Of a stretch of DNA of 9,085 nt, positions 1 to 4,773 are shown one piece after another. The stretch is from an archaeon (lineage in GTDB: Archaea; Thermoplasmatota; Thermoplasmata; Methanomassiliicoccales; Methanomethylophilaceae). The notes under the pieces are model-generated. The model was not told the origin of the DNA. It saw only the letters and a list, made by a program, of their open reading frames with translations, and searched no databases. A program made the translations under genes and the position numbers. How positions within the stretch are numbered: position 1 is the first letter of the stretch; each line of letters starts with the position of its first letter. Location: contig JAKSHV010000032.1 of the NCBI GenBank assembly GCA_024399225.1, positions 1 through 9,085 of the forward strand. Direction: 5' to 3'.

Positions 1-402
1 AAGCTGGCGGTTCATCATAGTCTCCCTGTCACACATGTAACAGACATGGAACTGCATCGCTCCTGCGAACCTTGCAAGAAGGTACATAGCCAGATCCTCC
101 GCGTCGTTGTCATCTGTCTTGGTATCCGACTGGGTTATCTTCTTGAGGTCGGGCGAATGCCCGACGATCATGTTCATGCAGAGTTCCTCTGCAATCCACT
201 CCACATCATGGGTCTTCGATGAGTTCTCCACAAGAATCTGGTACTCCTTCCCTTCCAGGTATCCGCATACCTGCGAATACCCTTCGAGGTTCGAGGGTAC
301 GCGTTTGAAAAGCCTATTGAACTCCTTCAGAGGTTTTCCTTCCTCATCCAAGGCGAAGAAGGTAGTTGTCTTCATGTGGACATCTGCGCCGATAGCTAAC
401 AT
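1..402 (-). CDS. IS110-family transposase (bridge-RNA-guided recombinase), N-terminal part
   Basis: Reading the minus strand from ATG at 402 gives 134 open codons to the window edge, so the gene is partial. The N-terminal RuvC-like DEDD domain is visible. D7 lies in GADVHMKT, E59 in LVENSSKTH, and D97 and D100 lie in KTDDNDAEDLA, the hallmark order of IS110 transposases. The C-terminal domain with the catalytic serine is outside the window. The start is supported by AGGAG at 411-415, eight bases before the ATG. In this family the protein cuts and rejoins element and target as guided by a bridge RNA, and the region upstream has matching structure (see the ncRNA entry). No frameshift or stop is seen in the visible part. 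Whether the element is intact cannot be judged here. Confidence 0.88.
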   Translation of the reverse strand, partial: MLAIGADVHMKTTTFFALDEEGKPLKEFNRLFKRVPSNLEGYSQVCGYLEGKEYQILVENSSKTHDVEWIAEELCMNMIVGHSPDLKKITQSDTKTDDNDAEDLAMYLLARFAGAMQFHVCYMCDRETMMNRQL

Positions 403-435
403 CTCTGTATCTCCTGCGCCGATAAACAAAAACGG

Positions 436-582
436 TTAGCCCTATCATCGCTGAAGCTCAATGGGCTAAAATAGGTCCTTTCCCTTTCGGAGAAATGACT
501 CTTTGTTTTTGTTTGTTTGGCGACACCAAATCAGAGAGTCGCTATTTTTACACGAGGGTACTTTCCCCTGTCTTCGGACAGG
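436..582 (-). ncRNA. Candidate IS110 bridge RNA
   Basis: On the minus strand, upstream of the transposase, three stem-loops follow each other. First is CCTGTC-CGAA-GACAGG (582-567). Second is a stem GACTCT/AGAGTC (540-535 with 502-497) enclosing an asymmetric internal loop and an apical hairpin TTTGG-N5-CCAAA (530-526 with 520-516). Third is TTAGCCC/GGGCTAA (469-463 with 442-436) with a 20-base loop. A 5' stem-loop followed by two looped stems, about 150 bases long and just before the transposase, matches the known layout of IS110 bridge RNAs. CCTAT/ATAGG (441-445, 471-475) offers a competing pairing. Exact ends and guide loops are not determined. Confidence 0.5.
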
Positions 583-605
583 AGCATCATCACGTTTATT
601 CTTGG

Positions 606-616
606 TTAAAAACCGG
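606..616 (-). promoter_or_regulatory. Possible TATA/BRE element for the bridge RNA
   Basis: The minus strand reads CCGGTTTTTAA here. A TATA-like core centred near 609 would place transcription start near 582, exactly at the first stem-loop of the candidate bridge RNA. This is spacing-based inference; a TATA-like string alone is weak evidence. Confidence 0.3.
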
Positions 617-651
617 CCCAAAGTTACATTGTGTCTGACTTCGGACATAGA

Positions 652-660
652 AATTTATAC
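652..660 (+). promoter_or_regulatory. TATA box of the ACT-domain gene
   Basis: AATTTATAC is centred about 26 bases before the ATG at 682, so transcription should start at or next to the start codon, giving a leaderless mRNA. There is no Shine-Dalgarno before 682, which agrees. This argues against the in-frame upstream start at 631, which would lie upstream of the promoter. Confidence 0.6.
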
Positions 661-681
661 TCTGTTTCAATTTACGATATT

Positions 682-1368
682 ATGTCAGAACCCGTGTCAA
701 GGGAGAGCCTCGCCGAGAGGACCAGGATCTATATCGATGCACATCCGAGCATCAAGGACTGTGTCGCAAAGGGACTTATCAACTATTCCTCCCTCGCACG
801 TATGATCATGAAGGACCTCGAGGTCGACAACGAGGAGGCGGTCATGATTGCCTGCAGGCGTTACGCCTCCAAGCTCAGCGTCACCACCGACCACGAGCTC
901 AGCATCCTTTCCATTCTCAAGGACAGCAGACTGGAAATGAGGACCAAGACCTGTATCGTCACCGCCAAGAACGATTGGACCGTCCTGCACAAGATGGACA
1001 ACCTTTTCAAGGACATGTGGAACGAGAACTCCATCATGCAGTGCGTTCAGTCCGCATCTGCGGTCACCATCATCGCCGACAAGAGTCTCAAGGACAGGGT
1101 CATCGACACCGTCGGAAGGTTCAACCTCATCAAGATCAGGGAGAATCTTGTGGAGATCGTCGTAAAATCCCCCGAGAAGATCGTCGACACCGCCGGAGTC
1201 ATCGCATACCTGATCACCAATCTCTCCGATGCCGGAATCAACCTCGAGGAGACCGTCAGCTGCCACACCGATACGATCTTCATCGTCAACGAACCGGATA
1301 TGATCAACGCATATTCCGTTCTCACCAAGTGTATCCAGTCGGCCGAAGAGACCGTCGGAAACCAGTAA
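682..1368 (+). CDS. ACT-domain protein, archaeal type
   Basis: The product is a 228-residue soluble protein. The N-terminal ~70 residues are helical, with an INYSSLARMI stretch typical of a group of archaeal ACT proteins. The C-terminal half (about residues 118-220) reads as alternating strands and helices of ACT type: AVTIIADKSL, then NLIKIRENLVEIVVKSP, then DTAGVIAYLITNLSDAGIN, then TDTIFIVNEPD. ACT domains bind amino acids and control enzymes or regulators. There is no attached catalytic domain and no clear DNA-binding motif, so the partner is unknown. ATG 682 was chosen over the longer in-frame start at 631 because the TATA box sits between them. The gene is monocistronic, closed by a hairpin terminator. 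A branched-chain-rich leader peptide lies about 180 bases downstream, so an amino-acid regulatory role is a suggestion only. Confidence 0.8.
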   Translation: MSEPVSRESLAERTRIYIDAHPSIKDCVAKGLINYSSLARMIMKDLEVDNEEAVMIACRRYASKLSVTTDHELSILSILKDSRLEMRTKTCIVTAKNDWTVLHKMDNLFKDMWNENSIMQCVQSASAVTIIADKSLKDRVIDTVGRFNLIKIRENLVEIVVKSPEKIVDTAGVIAYLITNLSDAGINLEETVSCHTDTIFIVNEPDMINAYSVLTKCIQSAEETVGNQ

Positions 1369-1375
1369 ACTCTAA

Positions 1376-1400
1376 CGGCGGGAAACCGCCGATCCTTTTT
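1376..1400 (+). terminator. Hairpin terminator after the ACT gene
   Basis: CGGCGG-GAAA-CCGCCG forms a six-pair stem with a GNRA tetraloop (1376-1391), followed by ATCCTTTTT. It starts eight bases after the stop codon. Confidence 0.7.
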
Positions 1401-1432
1401 CACTAGTTAACCAGCTAACTGCAGTCTGTCTC

Positions 1433-1440
1433 TTTTAAGA
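1433..1440 (+). promoter_or_regulatory. Possible TATA box of the leader transcript
   Basis: TTTTAAGA would give a start near 1462-1468, upstream of the palindrome and the leader peptide. It is the best AT-rich box between the ACT terminator and the leader. Support is positional only. Confidence 0.3.
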
Positions 1441-1475
1441 TGCAGATCAGATAACACTCCATTGCCTCTGCGGAA

Positions 1476-1495
1476 GACCTTGGTGCACCAAGGTC
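1476..1495. repeat. Perfect 20-bp palindrome
   Basis: Half-site GACCTTGGTG is followed without spacer by its exact complement CACCAAGGTC. As DNA it could be an operator. As RNA it folds into a hairpin in the 5' leader. The CCAAGG arm (1488-1493) could instead pair with a second CCTTGG at 1501-1506, giving two exclusive folds, as in attenuators. Confidence 0.6.
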
Positions 1496-1529
1496 CACAG
1501 CCTTGGCACACCTGGCCTTCTGGCATGCA

Positions 1530-1537
1530 GGAGGTGA
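1530..1537 (+). promoter_or_regulatory. Strong Shine-Dalgarno of the leader peptide
   Basis: GGAGGTGA is a full match to the 16S 3' end, ten bases before ATG 1548. It is the best ribosome-binding site in the window. A downstream segment, GATTATCACC (1592-1601), could pair with GGTGAGATAATC (1533-1544) apart from a two-base bulge and so hide this site. Confidence 0.7.
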
Positions 1538-1547
1538 GATAATCGAG

Positions 1548-1634
1548 ATGATTATGATCATCATTCCTCTTGTAAGAGGACTCAGGATTGTGATTATCAC
1601 CGAAGAGGTGGTAATCATCATCGATATCTCGTAA
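1548..1634 (+). CDS. Ile/Val/Leu-rich leader peptide (ilv-type attenuator leader)
   Basis: This short frame encodes 28 codons and begins MIMIIIPLVRG. Eleven residues are Ile, four Val and two Leu, so 17 of 28 are branched-chain. The Ile codons come in runs: three near the start and three again near residues 23-25. It has a near-ideal Shine-Dalgarno and a TAA stop, and several hairpins follow at once. Bacterial ilvL and ivbL leaders have the same traits: a short frame, runs of the regulated amino acid's codons, then alternative stems and a terminator. Ribosome stalling at these codons when charged Ile-tRNA is scarce would be the expected signal. No branched-chain synthesis gene follows; the next gene is csoR, which has its own promoter. 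It could instead be a small membrane peptide, but internal Arg, Glu and Asp make a clean membrane helix unlikely. Confidence 0.6.
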   Translation: MIMIIIPLVRGLRIVIITEEVVIIIDIS

Positions 1635-1652
1635 GGGAATCGGTGACCAAAC

Positions 1653-1674
1653 CCTGAACCCGCAGGGGTTCGGG
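1653..1674 (+). promoter_or_regulatory. Nine-pair hairpin after the leader peptide
   Basis: CCTGAACCC-GCAG-GGGTTCGGG pairs over nine positions, with one G-U pair. It starts 18 bases after the leader stop codon, where an antiterminator or pause hairpin would be expected in an attenuator. Confidence 0.5.
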
Positions 1675-1697
1675 TCAGACCGCCCTTAAAAGGTCGG

Positions 1698-1720
1698 GCC
1701 TCCAACAGGAGGCTGTCTTT
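1698..1720 (+). terminator. Attenuator-type terminator hairpin
   Basis: GCCTCC-AACA-GGAGGC forms a six-pair stem, or seven with a closing G-U. It is followed by the U-rich run TGTCTTT. It could end the leader transcript before any downstream gene. The U tract is interrupted, so strength is uncertain. Confidence 0.5.
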
Positions 1721-1772
1721 CCTGCAAGGAAAAGTACTGCCCTGCAGGATATAAAATTTTGCAGATTCAATA

Positions 1773-1814
1773 TTGCATTTCTTCCGATATGTGCAAACAT
1801 TGAGGAAAATGCAA
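1773..1814. repeat. Long imperfect hairpin with GCAA loop
   Basis: TTGCATTT (1773-1780) pairs with AAATGCAA (1807-1814). After a CT bulge, TCC pairs with GGA. Tandem G-A mismatches follow, then ATGT-GCAA-ACAT closes the tip. It lies between the leader region and the csoR promoter. It may be a structured RNA element or a protein-binding inverted repeat. Confidence 0.4.
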
Positions 1815-1848
1815 CATATTGTCTAACCGTGATTTTTCATTCAGTCGT

Positions 1849-1856
1849 ATTATATA
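1849..1856 (+). promoter_or_regulatory. TATA box of csoR
   Basis: ATTATATA is centred about 26 bases before ATG 1879, so the csoR mRNA should be leaderless. A CsoR-like operator overlaps its 3' edge. Confidence 0.6.
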
Positions 1857-1871
1857 CCCCATATCCGTATA
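1853..1871. promoter_or_regulatory. Operator-like palindrome at the csoR promoter
   Basis: TATACC-N7-CGTATA is 19 bp, with one mismatch from a perfect inverted repeat. It has the same half-sites and length as the two copies upstream of the ATPase. It overlaps the TATA box and the region before the start codon, as expected for autorepression. Confidence 0.5.
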
Positions 1872-1878
1872 CAGTATT

Positions 1879-2151
1879 ATGAAACAGTGTATGGATGCCG
1901 ATAACCTTCACAGGCGCCTCAAGAAAATCAACGGTCAGATCGCTGCAATTGACCGTATGGTTGACGAAGATGTACCCTGTGAACAGATCATCATACAGAT
2001 CAATGCAGTAAAGAGTGCACTTCACAAGGTCGGACAGATTGTCATGGAAGGTCACATCCAGCATTGCGTCCGTGACGGAATCGAGCACGGTGATGCAGAG
2101 AAGACCATTGCAGAATTCACCAAAGTCATTGAACAGTTCTCAAAAATCTAA
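1879..2151 (+). CDS. csoR: CsoR/RcnR-family metal-sensing repressor
   Basis: The product is 90 residues and all-helical, the usual size for the DUF156 family. The N-terminal helix carries the basic stretch LHRRLKKINGQI, which contributes to DNA binding. The metal-ligand pattern is C34 (VPCEQ), H59 (EGH) and C63 (HCV). The H-x3-C spacing and the upstream Cys match the Cu(I) set of CsoR. RcnR-type nickel/cobalt sensors use an extra N-terminal His. In this family metal binding releases DNA. The start at 1879 fits the TATA spacing; upstream in-frame codons from 1819 would precede the promoter. The gene lies directly before a P1B metal ATPase, with matching palindromes at both promoters, so it very likely controls itself and the pump. 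Confidence 0.88.
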   Translation: MKQCMDADNLHRRLKKINGQIAAIDRMVDEDVPCEQIIIQINAVKSALHKVGQIVMEGHIQHCVRDGIEHGDAEKTIAEFTKVIEQFSKI

Positions 2152-2180
2152 ACTTTTTATCAAAACTTTTATCATTTTTA
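2152..2180 (+). terminator. T-rich tract after csoR
   Basis: Three T runs (CTTTTTA, CTTTTAT, ATTTTTA) follow the csoR stop within 30 bases. Such oligo-T stretches terminate archaeal RNA polymerase without a hairpin. Confidence 0.5.
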
Positions 2181-2195
2181 AGTTGGACGTATCTT

Positions 2196-2214
2196 CATAC
2201 CCCCGTAGGGTATT
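2196..2214. promoter_or_regulatory. CsoR-type operator 1
   Basis: ATACCC-CCGTA-GGGTAT is a perfect inverted repeat with the GC-rich centre and TA-rich flanks of known CsoR operators. Its centre is 21 bp, two helical turns, from operator 2. Confidence 0.65.
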
Positions 2215-2220
2215 AATATA
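2213..2220 (+). promoter_or_regulatory. Possible TATA box of the metal ATPase
   Basis: TTAATATA lies between and partly inside the two operators, so a bound repressor would block TBP/TFB. It predicts a start near 2244-2247. A second candidate, TATAGGTA (2232-2239), predicts a start near 2262. Confidence 0.45.
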
Positions 2221-2235
2221 CCCCCCGTAGGTATA
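2217..2235. promoter_or_regulatory. CsoR-type operator 2
   Basis: TATACC-CCCCGTA-GGTATA is a 19-bp perfect inverted repeat, nearly identical in plan to operator 1 and to the csoR promoter site. Confidence 0.65.
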
Positions 2236-2329
2236 GGTATCACAGATATAGGTTTGTGATACTCTGATAAAGGAAGCCATCCAAGAACAACACCTAGAGT
2301 TCGCTAGCATCGTTGTAGCGGCTCTCGCC

Positions 2330-4321
2330 TTGATCCTTTCGATTATGATCGATATAGAATTCGCATTGCCGATACTGGTTCTGATCAGCGTCATAGCGGT
2401 TCTCATGATCTGCGTCGTATCTGGATTCAGTTCCCACGAATATTCACCAAGTGCAATGAAAGAGATCCTTCTCGTCGTGAGCACGTCCATGATGTTCATG
2501 CTGCTTCTCGGATCCCTGGCAAACAACAGTATCGCAGGATACCTCCCCTGGATATCCGTCGCGGTATGCGGACTTCCGATAGTCGTCGGAGCGGTCATCG
2601 CGGTCATCAAAGAACACGACATCACTGCAGATGTCCTCGTATCCATCGCCATAGTTGCTAGCTGTTTCATCGGAGAGATCGAGGCTGCGGCTGAGATCTC
2701 CATCATCATGCAGATCGGAGCATTCCTCGAAGAGGCTACTGTTTCCAAGGCTAACAAGGAGATCGCAGGTTTACACAGCATGAAGGTATCGAATGCTCAC
2801 CTCATCAGAGATGGAAAAGAGTACAATGTTCAATTGAAATCTGTTGCTGTGGGTGATGTCGTGCGTGTCTATCCCGGAGAGATCATCCCTGTAGACGGAA
2901 CTGTTGTCGAAGGGCACTCCTCTATTGATGCATCATCCCTTACCGGCGAATCCGTACCTATCGATGTTTCCGTAGGAAGCAGAGTAATGTCCGGAACGGT
3001 CAACATGTTCGGTTCGATGGATATTATTGTAGACAGGGTGGGAAAGGATTCCACCGCGGAGCGCATGGCAAGACTCCTGGACGAAGCAGATGCGGGAAGG
3101 TCGAAGATCGTCCGTACTGCCGATAAATGGGCCTCGGTTATTGTGCTACTGGCACTTTCGATTTCCATACTCACATACCTGTTCACCGGAGACGCCTACC
3201 GTGCAGTAACTGTACTGGTGGTATTCTGTCCTTGTGCCCTAATACTCGCAACCCCCACGGCAATCATGGGCGCTGCGGGAAACATGAGCCGTCACGGGAT
3301 CCTCATGAAGGACGGTGGCGCAGTGGAGAGACTTGCTAAGGTTGACAAGGTGCTCTTTGATAAGACCGGAACCATCACAACCGGAATCGTGGAATGCAAA
3401 GGATTTGAATCAGTTGATGATCTCATGACTGCGGAGGAAATCGCCGTTCTCGCTTCAGCGGTAGAGGACCGTTCCGAACATCCTCTCGGCAAAGCGATTG
3501 CGGATTACTGTGTGGCTTCCGGATCGGTAGAGGAATTCGAATATGTTCCCGGACTCGGAGTCATGGGAAAGGTTGATGGAAAGGCTGTATGCGTCGGCAA
3601 CAGGAGATTCCTGGAAGAGAGGTGCCCTGAGAATTTCGAAGCGGTATCCGTTGCAGCGGACCGTATTGAGGCGGAAGGTTCCATGGCCGTGCTTGTGGGT
3701 GTAGAGGGACGTTCGGTCGGAGTGGCACGTCTGTCCGATTCGGTGAAGAGCACTTCTGCATACGCCGTAAGGCACCTCTGGATGCTGGGACTCCAGCGTA
3801 TACTCCTCACCGGGGATTCTAAGGAGAGGGCATCCCGCATGAGGGATGAGCTGAAGATGGACGATGCCGTGTGGGAATGTCTTCCTTCCGACAAGATGGA
3901 TATCGTCTCCAAGATCGATTGTGAGGGAAACACCTGCATGATAGGCGACGGTATCAACGACGCACCCTCCCTGAGAAGGGCAGGAGTGGGAATAACCTTG
4001 GGTGGTGTCGGAAGCGATCTCGCAGTGGAATCCTCTGACATCGTGTTCATGAACGATGACCTGTCCAAGCTTCCCGCACTCATCAGACTCTGCCGCAGGA
4101 CCTTGAAGACCATCAAACTGGGAATAGCGTTCTCGCTCGGAATCAATCTGATTGCAACCGTACTCGCAGTGCTCGGATATCTCGGACCTGTCGGAGGTGC
4201 ACTGGTGCACAACATCGGTTCCGTGATGGTGATCATCGCAGCCGCCATGGTGCTTCGGTACGATCCTTGGAGTCCGGGAGTTCACAAGGTCCGTGGAAGT
4301 TCTGCAACATCGAAGAACTGA
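2330..4321 (+). CDS. P1B-type heavy-metal-transporting ATPase
   Basis: The product is a 663-residue membrane ATPase if TTG 2330 is the start. Visible motifs are the actuator TGES (205-208), transport-site CPC (300-302), phosphorylation D344 in DKTGT, nucleotide-domain SEHPLG (382-387), GDGIND (539-544) and HNIGS (627-631) in the last membrane helix. It pumps a soft metal ion out of the cytosol using ATP. No N-terminal HMA metal-binding domain is present. Instead two extra hydrophobic stretches precede the usual four helices before the actuator domain. The start is unsure: ATG 2345 is an option, and the frame stays open back to 2252 without ATG, GTG or TTG, while a hydrophobic helix continues across 2330. 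The neighbouring CsoR and operators suggest copper. The HNxGS signature is not the classical CopA one, so zinc, cadmium or manganese remain possible. Confidence 0.9.
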   Translation: MILSIMIDIEFALPILVLISVIAVLMICVVSGFSSHEYSPSAMKEILLVVSTSMMFMLLLGSLANNSIAGYLPWISVAVCGLPIVVGAVIAVIKEHDITADVLVSIAIVASCFIGEIEAAAEISIIMQIGAFLEEATVSKANKEIAGLHSMKVSNAHLIRDGKEYNVQLKSVAVGDVVRVYPGEIIPVDGTVVEGHSSIDASSLTGESVPIDVSVGSRVMSGTVNMFGSMDIIVDRVGKDSTAERMARLLDEADAGRSKIVRTADKWASVIVLLALSISILTYLFTGDAYRAVTVLVVFCPCALILATPTAIMGAAGNMSRHGILMKDGGAVERLAKVDKVLFDKTGTITTGIVECKGFESVDDLMTAEEIAVLASAVEDRSEHPLGKAIADYCVASGSVEEFEYVPGLGVMGKVDGKAVCVGNRRFLEERCPENFEAVSVAADRIEAEGSMAVLVGVEGRSVGVARLSDSVKSTSAYAVRHLWMLGLQRILLTGDSKERASRMRDELKMDDAVWECLPSDKMDIVSKIDCEGNTCMIGDGINDAPSLRRAGVGITLGGVGSDLAVESSDIVFMNDDLSKLPALIRLCRRTLKTIKLGIAFSLGINLIATVLAVLGYLGPVGGALVHNIGSVMVIIAAAMVLRYDPWSPGVHKVRGSSATSKN

Positions 4322-4327
4322 AAAACA

Positions 4328-4341
4328 GGGGCTTCGGCCCC
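4328..4341. terminator. UUCG hairpin between convergent genes
   Basis: GGGGC-TTCG-GCCCC is a perfect stem with a very stable tetraloop. It lies seven bases after the ATPase stop and four bases beyond the stop of the minus-strand operon. It may serve both strands; no strong T run follows on either side. Confidence 0.5.
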
Positions 4342-4344
4342 ATA

Positions 4345-4773
4345 TTACCTCTTCTTGCCGGTTTTCTCAATCCTGCGTTGTTTCGAAAGGCTCTTCAGAT
4401 TTTCAACTGCAAGGGCGGGATCCAGGGTGTGAAGTCCCCCGTAGGTCTGACGTATGATCTCCGGAGGAGCCTGTTTCAGGATATCGCGACTGTTCTCTCC
4501 TGTGAGGTAGTGCCAGTATCTGTAAATGTAGCCCATCCAGAACATGATATCAGGGGAATATCTCTCGCCTTCGTTCCCTATTTCCCCTCCATCAAGAAAT
4601 GCCTCAAGGAGATATTCCTCTCCACAGTACTGCATGAAACTGTATTTCCTATCCATCTGTTCCGCTATGTACGATCTCATGAACGATTTGGCGAATTCTG
4701 CAGAAGGGAGGTAGGATGCGTTCTCGAAAAGACGTGCCTGGATGTGGACTATCTGCATTTCGATGGGAGTCAT
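4345..4773 (-). CDS. Partner protein of the HTH-ADP-ribosyltransferase, possible antitoxin
   Basis: The product is a 142-residue soluble protein, rich in Tyr, Glu and Ile, with no membrane segment or known catalytic motif that I recognise. The best-looking conserved stretch is WMGYIYRYWHYLTGE followed by LHTLDP near the C-terminal third; the end is basic. ATG 4773 overlaps the upstream stop as ATGA, and GGAGGGTGA lies just before it, so translation is coupled to the upstream gene. Overlap and size suit a toxin-antitoxin arrangement in which this small protein neutralises the ADP-ribosyltransferase-fold neighbour. I recall similar small proteins next to HTH-DUF3990 genes in gut Firmicutes, but I cannot check. 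The function is inferred from context only. Confidence 0.65.
   Translation of the reverse strand: MTPIEMQIVHIQARLFENASYLPSAEFAKSFMRSYIAEQMDRKYSFMQYCGEEYLLEAFLDGGEIGNEGERYSPDIMFWMGYIYRYWHYLTGENSRDILKQAPPEIIRQTYGGLHTLDPALAVENLKSLSKQRRIEKTGKKR

Larger units (their letters stand above)
1..610 (-). mobile_element. Partial IS110-family insertion sequence, left-end side
   Basis: The segment holds the N-terminal 134 codons of an IS110-type (DEDD) transposase and a structured noncoding region upstream of it. IS110-group elements carry their long noncoding left end upstream of the transposase and encode a bridge RNA there. No terminal inverted repeats are expected for this family and none were found, so the outer boundary is only bracketed. 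It must lie after the structured region (about 582) and before the TATA box of the ACT gene (about 652). The rest of the element lies beyond the window start. Confidence 0.7.

Noticed and set aside
107..439. Plus-strand open frame of 110 codons
   Set aside because: It lies antisense to the transposase, whose minus-strand frame carries the DEDD motifs; it reads as a shadow.
697..1266. Minus-strand frame of 189 codons opposite the ACT gene
   Set aside because: Asp/Gly/Val-rich composition is what the antisense of GTC/ATC-rich coding gives; no domain is seen and the plus strand encodes a clear ACT protein.
1651..1695. tRNA-like T-arm (GGGTTCGGGTC)
   Set aside because: No acceptor, D or anticodon arms can be fitted around it; it is part of the leader hairpin.
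1415..1705. Minus-strand frame of 96 codons across the leader region
   Set aside because: No ribosome site or recognisable domain; the plus strand explains the region better with a strong Shine-Dalgarno, leader peptide and hairpins.
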